A stretch of DNA of 64,000 bases from the NCBI RefSeq assembly GCF_002042965.1, contig NZ_MZNT01000001.1:1-64000 (forward strand), in the 5' to 3' direction. The translations under genes were made by a program, and so were the position numbers. Origin of the DNA: Paenibacillus sp. 32352. GTDB lineage: Bacteria; Bacillota; Bacilli; Paenibacillales; NBRC-103111. Shown here in pieces: positions 8,305-15,838 of the stretch (position 1 is the stretch's first letter; each line of letters starts with the position of its first letter). Under the pieces are notes generated by a model. The model made no database searches. It had not been told where the DNA came from and was given only the letters and a program-made list of their open reading frames with translations.

Positions 8305-9384
8305 ATGATCAGGGCATTCACGGTCTTCCTGCTTTGCCTGCTTCTCGCAGGCTGCGGGATGAAGGATATCGACAAACGCTTCTATGTGGTGGCCATGGGA
8401 ATCGATTGGAGCGGAAACCCGGAGAAGCCCTTTCGGGTCTCGATCCGGTTGGCCATCACATCGGCAAAGGTCGAAAGCGGGTCGTCCAAGACCCAAATCC
8501 AAACCATCGACGCTCCATCGATCGCCGAAGGCGTGCGACATTTGAAGTCGTTTGTGGACAAGGAGCTTGATTTCGGCCACTGCCGTATATTTGTGATGGG
8601 CAAATCGCTGTTCGATCATAACGATCCCAGCAGCATGAGCTGGTTCGCCCGAAGGCGGGACATTCAAGCGGTCAGCTACGTAGGTGTGGGTGAACCGGAT
8701 GCCTTGTCCGTGCTCAAAGTTGTGCCGAAATCGGAACGGTACCCTGGCAATGCGCTGACTCTGACCTTCGGCAATGAGGGCTCGGAATCTCCCTATACGG
8801 TGACGACGTACTTATTTGATCTGACCCGTCGCCATTTTGAAAGAGGCCTTGATCCGGCGCTTCCTATTATCCGAGGCAAAGAGAGCACCTACGAGATCGA
8901 TCGTGTCCTGATTATGGGCAAAAGACGGCCTCATCTCATTCTGGACCCGGAAGAAACCATGCTGTTTAATATGACGGCCAAGCAATTTCCGAAGTCCGAG
9001 CTCAAGATGCCTTACGGAAAAAAAAGGATTGTCTTAACCGTCAATCAGATTCGATCCAAGATTAATGTCAGCAAAGATGATATTCCGAAAGTCACTTTGA
9101 ACGTCATGATCACCGGCATTCTGGAGGAAAGCCCTCCCTTTGTTCTGGAGAAGGATTGGCAAGGCATTGAGCGCAAGCTCGGCGAACGCTTCTCCCGTCA
9201 AGTCGAGAGGCTGCTCTATAAAATTCGGGATTCCGGAACGGATCCCTATGGCTTCGGGCTTCACTACCTGGCCGCTTACTTCGGTGATGAACAGGATTAC
9301 AAGCATTGGGAATCGGTGTATCCGCAAGTCAAGTTTAAGGTGAACACACGGGTGAAGATCTCGGGACCGGGAGTCGTACGCTAA
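8305..9384 (+). CDS. GerA-family spore germination lipoprotein, C subunit
   Basis: 359 residues with a lipoprotein signal: hydrophobic residues 5-14, then lipobox LAGC with the lipidated Cys at 17. The mature part has GerAC features: the opening DIDKRFYVVAMGIDW, then a C-terminal domain ending in a helix with GFGLHYLAAYFGDEQDYKHWES. GerAC proteins are lipid-anchored subunits of germinant receptors. ATG 8305 follows GAGGAGG by a few bases and lies 18 bases after the B gene, so A, B and C form one operon. Confidence 0.88.
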   Translation: MIRAFTVFLLCLLLAGCGMKDIDKRFYVVAMGIDWSGNPEKPFRVSIRLAITSAKVESGSSKTQIQTIDAPSIAEGVRHLKSFVDKELDFGHCRIFVMGKSLFDHNDPSSMSWFARRRDIQAVSYVGVGEPDALSVLKVVPKSERYPGNALTLTFGNEGSESPYTVTTYLFDLTRRHFERGLDPALPIIRGKESTYEIDRVLIMGKRRPHLILDPEETMLFNMTAKQFPKSELKMPYGKKRIVLTVNQIRSKINVSKDDIPKVTLNVMITGILEESPPFVLEKDWQGIERKLGERFSRQVERLLYKIRDSGTDPYGFGLHYLAAYFGDEQDYKHWESVYPQVKFKVNTRVKISGPGVVR

Positions 9385-9411
9385 GGATAGACAACAATAC
9401 GAGAAAGGAAT

Positions 9412-9999
9412 TTGCGAAAAAGAATGTCGGACTTTACTCCAGTGATGTTAGAGGAAGAAGCCCCTCCGGCGCATGCGGTTCATTGCCAGAATTGCGAGCT
9501 ATGCAGCCATCGTCAGCGAGTAATTTGGGGAGAAGGAAACCCTGATGCACCCATTATTGTTTTGCTGGATAACCCGGGGCTGAGGGAGGACCGGGAAGGG
9601 AATCCTTTCGTTTGCGGCACCCGGGAGACGCTCCAACGCGGTATGAGAGATGCGGGGCTGGCGCTTGAGATGGTTTATGTCACTTTTCTTTTAAAATGCC
9701 GTCCCAAACGGGCCTATAATAAACCGCTCGCGAGGGCGGCTTGTTCTGCTTATTTACAGGAGCAGCTTGGGGACAAAGAACCTGCCATAATTCTTGGTTT
9801 GGGGAACACAGTCGTACAATCTTTATTTCCGGATGAAGAGGCTGACGTAAAAAGCTTCAGAGGAGCCTGGCACAGCTATCAGGGGATCCCGGTTACCTTC
9901 TCCTACCATCCCTTAGCCGTGAGGCGAAGACCGGTGCTGATGAAATATTTCGTTGAGGATATTAAGCTGGTCGTTTCTACAATCAAAGAAGAAAAATAA
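9412..9999 (+). CDS. Uracil-DNA-glycosylase-superfamily Fe-S protein
   Basis: 195 residues. The pattern fits the Fe-S UDG families: an N-terminal C-x2-C-x2-C cluster (CQNCELC), a motif-A region DNPGLREDREGNPF, KCRPKR followed 12 residues later by another Cys (4Fe-4S ligands), LGN, and a late HP motif (SYHPLAVRRRP). Such enzymes remove uracil from DNA. Motif A has DNPG where family 4 has EAPG, and the late motif is HPL rather than HPS, so substrate or activity may differ from classical UDG. TTG 9412 sits only two bases after AGGA and ATG 9424 14 bases after it, so the exact start is uncertain. Not clearly part of the ger operon (27-base gap). Confidence 0.7.
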   Translation: MRKRMSDFTPVMLEEEAPPAHAVHCQNCELCSHRQRVIWGEGNPDAPIIVLLDNPGLREDREGNPFVCGTRETLQRGMRDAGLALEMVYVTFLLKCRPKRAYNKPLARAACSAYLQEQLGDKEPAIILGLGNTVVQSLFPDEEADVKSFRGAWHSYQGIPVTFSYHPLAVRRRPVLMKYFVEDIKLVVSTIKEEK

Positions 10000-10053
10000 A
10001 TGATCGGCCTGGCCTTGAAAAAAGCCTGTGTACCTGGCTATGGACAAAATAAA

Positions 10054-10078
10054 GAGGCACCCCTATCGGGCGTGCCTC
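10054..10078 (-). terminator. Terminator for the cupredoxin lipoprotein gene
   Basis: GAGGCAC (10054-10060) pairs with GTGCCTC (10072-10078). Read on the minus strand the hairpin is followed by TTTATTTT, so it terminates the gene ending at 10092. It lies between two convergent genes. Confidence 0.75.
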
Positions 10079-10091
10079 CGGTTATGAGCCC

Positions 10092-10490
10092 TTAAGATTC
10101 AACGATCAGCTTCGATTTCATATTGATATGGCCTTGGCCGCATGGAACCGAGCAAATGATATCATAAGTGCCTTCTTTGTCTGCCTTGAAGGTTTTTGTT
10201 TTGGTGCTGCCGTCCAGCTTGACGTTCAAGCCCTTAATCTCTACACCGTGCATGCCTTCTTTATTTTCCAATGTGACGGTAATGTCTTGTCCTTTTTTCA
10301 CTTTATATTCCGCCTGATCGAACTTGAAGTTCGAAGCGACAAGCTTCAGTTCGTTGGAAGCTCCGGCGGATGCGGAACCCGATGCAGCATTTGAAGTAGG
10401 CGCCGGCGCACTGGCCTCCTCTTTTTTACCGCAAGCGGACAATGCCAATACAAGACAGACGGCTACTGCCAACATAATAAGTTTTTTCAT
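10092..10490 (-). CDS. Cupredoxin lipoprotein with a CuA-type copper motif
   Basis: 132 residues. Signal peptide with lipidated Cys20 (LALSAC), a low-complexity Ala/Ser/Pro linker to about 45, then a cupredoxin domain. Its ligands match the binuclear CuA site of cytochrome oxidase subunit II: His81, then C-x3-C-x3-H-x2-M at Cys113, Cys117, His121 and Met124 (CSVPCGQGHINM). Unlike CoxB it has no transmembrane hairpin and no oxidase partner nearby, so it is a free, lipid-anchored CuA-type domain facing outward. It may act in electron transfer or copper delivery; this is inference. Single gene with its own terminator. Confidence 0.82.
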   Translation of the reverse strand: MKKLIMLAVAVCLVLALSACGKKEEASAPAPTSNAASGSASAGASNELKLVASNFKFDQAEYKVKKGQDITVTLENKEGMHGVEIKGLNVKLDGSTKTKTFKADKEGTYDIICSVPCGQGHINMKSKLIVES

Positions 10491-10598
10491 CCGTTACCCC
10501 TCCATTTTATGGTTGCTCACTGATCATGATACACGAGCGGCGTACCATTTGCAGTGACAAACCGGTGAATAATGGAAGGCAGATTTGTAACAATCAAA

Positions 10599-10635
10599 GA
10601 AAATCAGCCTTGCGGAAATCCGCAGACTGATTTTT
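10599..10635 (-). terminator. Bidirectional hairpin terminator
   Basis: AAAATCAG...TGCGGA pairs with TCCGCA...CTGATTTT, with T runs on both strands. It can terminate the minus-strand membrane-protein gene ending at 10687. Confidence 0.75.
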
Positions 10636-10686
10636 GTCCCCTTTGACGGCAAACGTTCGAAGACCGCTTGCTTCGTGGGGAGAAGC

Positions 10687-11046
10687 TTACTTTCGATCCC
10701 GGGTTCCTTGCTCAAACGGTGTTTTGACCGGAATGAACAAGTCGATAATGCCGATGACCAATGCAGCAAGAATGGCGCCGATAAAGCTCGTTGTAACTCC
10801 ACTTACAACAAATTGGGCCAGCCAAATGATTACGGCGCTGGTGATGAACCCTACGATCCCTCGACCGAACGGTGTGATCTTTTTGCCGAAGATGCCTTCA
10901 ATGACCCATGCCGCAATCGCAATGACCAAAGCCAGGAAAAAAGCGCTCCAGAACCCGCCGACCTTAAATGCGGGAACGATGAAGCTGACGAACATCAAGA
11001 CCAAAGCAGATACGATAAACCTGACGAGATGTCCAAGCAAATGCAT
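10687..11046 (-). CDS. Small four-helix membrane protein, phage-holin-4/YvlD-like
   Basis: 119 residues, four hydrophobic segments (about 5-27, 32-52, 61-82, 86-108), matching the holin-4 superfamily (YvlD type) found widely in Bacillota chromosomes outside prophages. The name comes from weak similarity to holins; the cellular role is unknown, with suspected links to envelope stress. The start at 11046 is chosen because GGGAGG (11057-11062 on the minus strand) is 10 bases upstream; a longer frame to 11127 lacks support. Divergent from mutS2. Confidence 0.72.
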   Translation of the reverse strand: MHLLGHLVRFIVSALVLMFVSFIVPAFKVGGFWSAFFLALVIAIAAWVIEGIFGKKITPFGRGIVGFITSAVIIWLAQFVVSGVTTSFIGAILAALVIGIIDLFIPVKTPFEQGTRDRK

Positions 11047-11204
11047 CGGCTTTAAACCTCCCTCTCTAGTAGCATTTTGGATCTGACACGGTGAACGGCG
11101 TACCTTTGACGATTTTTCTCGCTGCACATAGTATTATGGCCTGTGCCATGGGGTTTATGTAAACCATATTTTAGAATGGCGGAGAGAACGGCTATAGCAG
11201 AAAA

Positions 11205-11234
11205 TTAGCTTATCCCCAAGGCATCGGATATAAT
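11205..11234 (+). promoter_or_regulatory. Likely promoter of mutS2
   Basis: TATAAT at 11229-11234, with a weak -35 (TTAGCT, 11205-11210, 18-base spacer). It lies 37 bases before the chosen start, and it makes the ATG at 11238 unlikely as a start. Confidence 0.5.
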
Positions 11235-11270
11235 ATAATGAATAGATGGGTAACGGAAAAGAAAGGTAGG

Positions 11271-13640
11271 ATGGAATTGAACAGCAAAATTTTAAAGACA
11301 TTGGATTACGCCTCCATATTAGATAAATGCACCAATCACGCGGAAACCAGTCTGGGAAAGGAACGTGTGGAGCAGCTGCTTCCGAGCGGAGATTTTGAAG
11401 AAGTCAAGCGGCGTTTAAAGGCTACGGACGAAGCGGTTAACGTGAACCGGCTCAAAGGAAGCGCTCCATTCGGTGGCATTCGTGATATCAAGACGGCGGT
11501 TCATCGTGCGAGGATCGGCGGTGTGCTGAGCCCTTCGGAGCTGTATGATACTGCCAATACGATCTATGGCGGCCGAAGGCTCAAGCGGTTTTTGAATGAG
11601 GTGCATGAGGATTATCCAATTCCTTCTTTGGTCATGCTTACGGAGCAAATAGAGGATCTGAAGCCGACGGAAGACAGAATCAAGCAGTGTATCGACGAGA
11701 ATGCGCAGGTGGTGGATTCGGCCAGTCCGGAGCTGGCTCGTATCCGTCAGGAGCTGCGAACCAGCGAAACGCGTGCAAGGGATCGTCTGGAGCAGATGGT
11801 GCGTACCCCTTCCATCCAAAAGATGCTGCAGGATAACCTCGTTACCATCCGTAACGACCGTTATGTTATTCCTGTGAAGCAGGAGTACCGCGGCCATTTC
11901 GGCGGGATGATACACGACCAATCCGCTTCCGGCGCTACGTTGTTCATCGAGCCTGAAGCCGTCGTTCAATTGAATAACCGCGTCCGGGAGCTGAAGCTCA
12001 AGGAAGAGACGGAGATTGAGAAAATATTGCGTATGCTGACTGAGCTGGTAGCCGAGTCTGCCGACTTCCTGTTAGGCAATCTCGATGCGCTGGCCGAGCT
12101 GGATTTTACCTTCGCCAAAGCAGGGCTGTCCCACGAGATGAAAGCAACGCTGCCGATATTAAATGACCGCGGATTTATAAAGATCAAGCGCGGACGGCAT
12201 CCTCTCATTCCTGCGGATAAGGTTGTGCCGCTCGATATCGAGCTTGGGAACCGGTATACAACAATCATTGTAACGGGACCCAATACCGGCGGTAAAACGG
12301 TATCGCTCAAGACGATCGGCCTGCTGTCCTTAATGGCGATGTCGGGGTTGTTCGTTCCTGCGGAGGAAGGCAGCCAGCTATGTGTCTTCGACGCAATCTA
12401 TGCCGATATCGGAGATGAGCAATCCATCGAACAAAGCTTGAGTACGTTCTCAAGCCATATGACCAACATCATTCGGATTCTTCGCGATATGACGCCCAAA
12501 AGCCTGGTGCTTCTTGACGAGCTGGGTGCGGGTACCGACCCGGCGGAAGGCTCGGCTCTGGCCATATCGCTCCTGGAATATATTCATAAAATGGGCTGCC
12601 GTATCGTCGCCACGACCCACTACAGCGAGCTGAAGGCTTATGCCTTTGACCGCCAGGGGATCATCAACGCCAGCATGGAGTTCGATATTCAGACGCTCAG
12701 CCCGACGTATCGTCTGCTGGTCGGCGTTCCTGGCCGAAGCAACGCATTCGCCATCGCCCAGCGGCTGGGCCTTGCCAAGTCGATTATCGAGCATGCCCGC
12801 GGGCAGGTCGGCGAAGAGGATCAGCGCGTGGAATCGATGATTGCCACGCTGGAAGAAAACCGTTTGACAGCCGAAGCGGAGCGTCAAACGGCCGAACAGC
12901 TCCGCCGTGAGGTGGAGAGCCTGCGCGCAAAGCTGGAAGCCCAGCAGCAGCGCTTTGAAGAGCAGCGTGACCGGATGTTCGAGAAAGCGGAGCGCGAAGC
13001 TCAGGAGGCTGTCGCCAAAGCCCGGCGCGAGGCGGACGAGATCATCGCCGATCTGCGGCGCATGCAGCGGGAAGCCCATCTGGTGAAGGATCACCAGTTA
13101 AGCGACGCCAAGCGCAGATTGGATCAGGCCGTGCCGGAGCTTCGGCAGAAAAAGACGGCGCAGCCTTCCAAGAAGAAGCAGGATAAGCTGGAAGCCGGAG
13201 ACGAGGTGCTTGTAACCAACCTGCGTCAGAAGGGCCATATCGTTGAAGTGGTCAGCGATACCGAAGCGATGGTACAGCTCGGCATCATGAAGATGAAGGT
13301 TCAGCTGGCCGATCTGGAGCTTGTTAAGGCTGCATCCGCCGCGGAGAAGAAACCGCAGCAAGCCGCAGCAAGCCTGAAGCGGACACGGGATGAGAACGCC
13401 AGAATGGAGCTGGACCTGCGGGGACTTAATCTGGAGGAATCGCTGATTGAGGTCGACCGTTTTCTGGATGAATCGTATTTGGCCAATTTCGGCCAGGTCT
13501 ATATTATTCATGGTAAAGGCACCGGAATTTTGCGGACGGGGATTCAGGAGTTTTTGCGCAAGCATAAGCACGTCAAGAGCTATCGTATCGGCAATTATAA
13601 TGAAGGCGGTACTGGGGTCACCGTAGCCGAGCTGAAGTGA
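11271..13640 (+). CDS. mutS2: MutS2 (recombination-suppressing / ribosome-rescue ATPase)
   Basis: 789 residues, the usual MutS2 length. Lacks the MutS mismatch-recognition domain. Helical core, ABC-type ATPase with Walker A GPNTGGKT at 336-343 and Walker B LLDELGAGTDP (Asp416, Glu417), a long charged coiled coil (about 520-630), a KOW-like segment (EAGDEVLVTNL) and a C-terminal Smr domain (LDLRGL...IHGKGTG, about 712-789). MutS2 suppresses homologous recombination and, in B. subtilis, splits collided ribosomes; Smr supplies the nuclease or ribosome-binding part. The shared gene neighbourhood zapA-yshB-mutS2-yshE is kept apart from insertions. ATG 11271 is used; the upstream ATG 11238 overlaps the promoter. 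Confidence 0.95.
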   Translation: MELNSKILKTLDYASILDKCTNHAETSLGKERVEQLLPSGDFEEVKRRLKATDEAVNVNRLKGSAPFGGIRDIKTAVHRARIGGVLSPSELYDTANTIYGGRRLKRFLNEVHEDYPIPSLVMLTEQIEDLKPTEDRIKQCIDENAQVVDSASPELARIRQELRTSETRARDRLEQMVRTPSIQKMLQDNLVTIRNDRYVIPVKQEYRGHFGGMIHDQSASGATLFIEPEAVVQLNNRVRELKLKEETEIEKILRMLTELVAESADFLLGNLDALAELDFTFAKAGLSHEMKATLPILNDRGFIKIKRGRHPLIPADKVVPLDIELGNRYTTIIVTGPNTGGKTVSLKTIGLLSLMAMSGLFVPAEEGSQLCVFDAIYADIGDEQSIEQSLSTFSSHMTNIIRILRDMTPKSLVLLDELGAGTDPAEGSALAISLLEYIHKMGCRIVATTHYSELKAYAFDRQGIINASMEFDIQTLSPTYRLLVGVPGRSNAFAIAQRLGLAKSIIEHARGQVGEEDQRVESMIATLEENRLTAEAERQTAEQLRREVESLRAKLEAQQQRFEEQRDRMFEKAEREAQEAVAKARREADEIIADLRRMQREAHLVKDHQLSDAKRRLDQAVPELRQKKTAQPSKKKQDKLEAGDEVLVTNLRQKGHIVEVVSDTEAMVQLGIMKMKVQLADLELVKAASAAEKKPQQAAASLKRTRDENARMELDLRGLNLEESLIEVDRFLDESYLANFGQVYIIHGKGTGILRTGIQEFLRKHKHVKSYRIGNYNEGGTGVTVAELK

Positions 13641-13661
13641 CAAATTTTTTTTGCAGCGCGA

Positions 13662-13688
13662 TGAAACTCCGAGCAGGGTTGCCTCGTA
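13662..13688 (+). promoter_or_regulatory. SigW-type ECF promoter for pspA
   Basis: TGAAAC (13662-13667) and CGTA (13685-13688) separated by 17 bases match the B. subtilis SigW consensus (TGAAAC, about 16 bases, CGTA). B. subtilis pspA is a known SigW gene. It lies 86 bases before the start. Confidence 0.75.
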
Positions 13689-13773
13689 TGTATAGTGTAA
13701 ACATCGATGTTACTGTAAGATAAGAACTAAAGCTTTTCCAATACAATAGAACATTCATGGGAGGAATTTGGGT

Positions 13774-14451
13774 ATGGGAATCTTCAAAAGATTGCGTGAC
13801 TTAACAATGGCTTCGATTAACGATTTGTTAGATAAAGCGGAAGATCCGGTGAAAATGCTGAACCAATTCTTGCGCGACATGGAAGAGGACATCAACGAAG
13901 CCGAAGTGGCTGTAGCGAAGCAAATTGCGGTTGAGAAGAAATTCAAGCAGCAATACGAAGAAGCGTTCGAAATGGTGCAAAAGCGTGAAGAGCAGGCTCT
14001 GAAGGCTCTGGAGCAAGGCAATGAAGATTTGGCCCGCCGTGCGCTGCAGGATAAGAAAGAGCATCAAACCCGTTATGAAGAAATGAAAAAGCAATACGAT
14101 ATCGCCAGAGGCAATGCAGATCGTCTGCGCGATCAGCTGCAAGAGATGAAAGACGAGTTTACCAAAATGAAAAACAAAAAGGATTTGCTCGTAGCTCGTG
14201 CGGAAGCGGCAAAAGCGCAAAAGCAAATCAACCAGGCGATGTCCGGCTTTGGAACGGATAATGCGGCTAAAGGCTTTGATCGTATGTCGGAAAAAGTATT
14301 GCAAATGGAAGCGGAGGCGGAAGCAAGCAACGAGCTTCGTTCCAAAAACCGCAGTCTGGATGATGAATTGGATCAATTGGGCAAGAGCGATGGCGTTGAC
14401 GATGAGCTTGCCGCTTTGAGAGCCAAGCTGGCGGCAAAGAAGGAATCCTAA
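13774..14451 (+). CDS. pspA: PspA/IM30 (Vipp1) family envelope-stress protein
   Basis: 225 residues, nearly all helical coiled coil, beginning MGIFKRLRDLTMASINDLLDKAEDPVKML, the amphipathic membrane-binding helix and helix 1 typical of PspA. PspA forms ESCRT-III-like oligomers on the inner face of the membrane and protects it under envelope stress. ATG 13774 follows GGGAGGA (13759-13765) by 8 bases. A SigW-type promoter upstream supports stress induction. A DUF350 gene follows 189 bases later; PspA and DUF350 proteins are often neighbours, e.g. YjfJ/YjfL in E. coli. Confidence 0.92.
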   Translation: MGIFKRLRDLTMASINDLLDKAEDPVKMLNQFLRDMEEDINEAEVAVAKQIAVEKKFKQQYEEAFEMVQKREEQALKALEQGNEDLARRALQDKKEHQTRYEEMKKQYDIARGNADRLRDQLQEMKDEFTKMKNKKDLLVARAEAAKAQKQINQAMSGFGTDNAAKGFDRMSEKVLQMEAEAEASNELRSKNRSLDDELDQLGKSDGVDDELAALRAKLAAKKES

Positions 14452-14480
14452 TCCACCCCGAACAATAGTATCGACCAAGC

Positions 14481-14511
14481 AAGAGACTGCGGCTTCGGCC
14501 ACAGTCTCTTC
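14481..14511 (+). terminator. Hairpin after pspA
   Basis: AAGAGACTG-GGC pairs with GCC-CAGTCTCTT around a TTCG loop, a very stable 12-bp stem. The U tract is poor, so it may be a weak terminator or an RNA-processing stop. Confidence 0.55.
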
Positions 14512-14565
14512 AAGCGTTAAAGCCGTTTCATATTCAATCCCGTACCCGAATATGTTTTTCTTATC

Positions 14566-14579
14566 CGGGGAATTCCCCG
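14566..14579. promoter_or_regulatory. 14-bp perfect palindrome ahead of the DUF350 operon
   Basis: CGGGGAATTCCCCG is a perfect inverted repeat 61 bases before the DUF350 start. Possible operator; no regulator is assigned. Confidence 0.35.
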
Positions 14580-14639
14580 AAATGCAACGAAACAATCAGG
14601 ATTCGCTACTTTTGAGGTTTTGTAGGGAGGTGTCGATAC

Positions 14640-15059
14640 TTGAATGAAGAGGTGGATGTCATGCTAAATAATCCTTATATAGAGACGCTGGCTTTTTTCT
14701 CCGTTGCCGTCGTAGCTCTCATTGTGTTCCTCGCCATCTTTGAGCTAGTGACCCGATATAAGGACTGGGAAGAAATCAAGAATGGAAACCTGTCAGTAGC
14801 TATGGCTACCGGAGGCAAAATATTCGGGATTTGCAACCTGTTCCGCTTTGCTATTTTAAATAACGATTCCGTGCTCCATTCGCTGATTTGGGCCGGCTAC
14901 GGCTTTATTTTGCTTCTGGTCGCCTATTTTATATTTGAATTTTTGACGCCATACTTTAAAATAGATGAGCAGATTCAAAAGGATAACAAGGCGGTTGGAT
15001 TCCTGTCGATGGTGATTTCCATCTCCATGTCGTATGTTATCGGTGCGAGTGTAACTTAA
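14640..15059 (+). CDS. DUF350 family membrane protein (YshE-like)
   Basis: 139 residues with four hydrophobic segments, matching the DUF350/UPF0719 family (two repeats of a two-helix unit; acidic and basic residues such as FELVTRYKDWEEI and FEFLTPYFKIDEQI follow helices 1 and 3). YshE lies directly after mutS2 in B. subtilis; here pspA stands between them. Family members accompany PspA in many genomes and are thought to act in envelope stress. Start TTG 14640 has GGGAGG nine bases upstream; ATG 14661, preceded by GAGGTGG, is an alternative. First gene of a three-gene unit. Confidence 0.82.
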   Translation: MNEEVDVMLNNPYIETLAFFSVAVVALIVFLAIFELVTRYKDWEEIKNGNLSVAMATGGKIFGICNLFRFAILNNDSVLHSLIWAGYGFILLLVAYFIFEFLTPYFKIDEQIQKDNKAVGFLSMVISISMSYVIGASVT

Positions 15060-15089
15060 GATGGCAGGGCTAGATCCGGAGGGCATGAA

Positions 15090-15173
15090 ATGAAATATTT
15101 ATGGGGCAGTTTACTGGCCCTGGCGCTTGTGTTTTTCGTCTGGGGCACGTATTATTTTATTAAACACGGCTAG
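15090..15173 (+). CDS. 27-residue single-pass membrane peptide
   Basis: ATG 15090 to TAG 15173 encodes a short basic start (MKYLWGS), one hydrophobic helix (LLALALVFFVWGTYYFI) and a basic end (KHG). GGAGGG at 15078-15083 is correctly spaced (6 bases). It sits 30 bases after the DUF350 gene and 24 bases before the zinc-ribbon gene, in the same direction, so it is very probably a translated operon member. It could be a small partner of the DUF350 or PspA proteins; no function is known. Confidence 0.68.
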   Translation: MKYLWGSLLALALVFFVWGTYYFIKHG

Positions 15174-15197
15174 TAAGTTGAATCGGAGGAATGTACG

Positions 15198-15713
15198 GTG
15201 CCGCAATCGCATGATCAAGTATGTCCATGGTGCCAAACCGAGATTGTATGGGACCCCGAAATCGGTCCGGAGGAAACCTGTCCGCACTGCTTTAATGAGC
15301 TCGGCGATTACCGCAGCATTAATTTGAAGGTAGGGCAGGACGAGCAAGAGGTGGATTTGGACGAAGAGGAAGCTGACGATCCTGAGGATGATGAGGACCT
15401 CGAGGAATATGAGGACTACGAGGAGTTTGAAGGGATCGAAGACTACGAGGAAGGCGTACAGCGTGTACTGGACACGCAGGAGGATACGCCGGAATGTCCT
15501 GTCTGCCACAGCTTTATGCTGCTAACAGGTACGCAGACCATGCAGCAAGGCTTCGTTCCTGTCATCCCGCCGCGACTGAACCAGCCTTTGGTTAAGGCGG
15601 CTCACAGCACGAAGGTCTTCGTCTGCCCTTCCTGCTTCAGAGTGGAGCAGGTATTGTCCGAGGAAGACCGTCTGGCGATGATCGAGCTGTTAAAGCAGCA
15701 CGGCCATCAATAA
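15198..15713 (+). CDS. Protein with two zinc ribbons joined by an acidic linker
   Basis: 171 residues. An N-terminal pair CPWC...CPHC (residues about 9-31) and a C-terminal pair CPVC...CPSC (about 101-149) form two zinc-binding sites. Between them, residues about 48-85 are almost all Asp and Glu, with Tyr. The acidic stretch could bind basic proteins or metal or mimic nucleic acid; function unknown. GTG 15198 is supported by GGAGGA at 15185-15190. Last gene of the DUF350 unit, closed by a strong terminator. Confidence 0.75.
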   Translation: MPQSHDQVCPWCQTEIVWDPEIGPEETCPHCFNELGDYRSINLKVGQDEQEVDLDEEEADDPEDDEDLEEYEDYEEFEGIEDYEEGVQRVLDTQEDTPECPVCHSFMLLTGTQTMQQGFVPVIPPRLNQPLVKAAHSTKVFVCPSCFRVEQVLSEEDRLAMIELLKQHGHQ

Positions 15714-15725
15714 GCTCGGCTCTCA

Positions 15726-15765
15726 AAAAGGAAATTCCCACTAGGATGGGGATTTCCTTTTTTTT
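15726..15765 (+). terminator. Intrinsic terminator after the zinc-ribbon gene
   Basis: AAAAGGAAATTCCC pairs with GGGGATTTCCTTTT around ACTAGGAT-like loop bases and ends in a run of eight or nine T. Confidence 0.85.
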
Positions 15766-15838
15766 CATTCCCTCATGTTTTTCATAGAGAGGGGAAGGTT
15801 AACAAGGACGTCATAATCCTACATAACAGGTGAGCACA

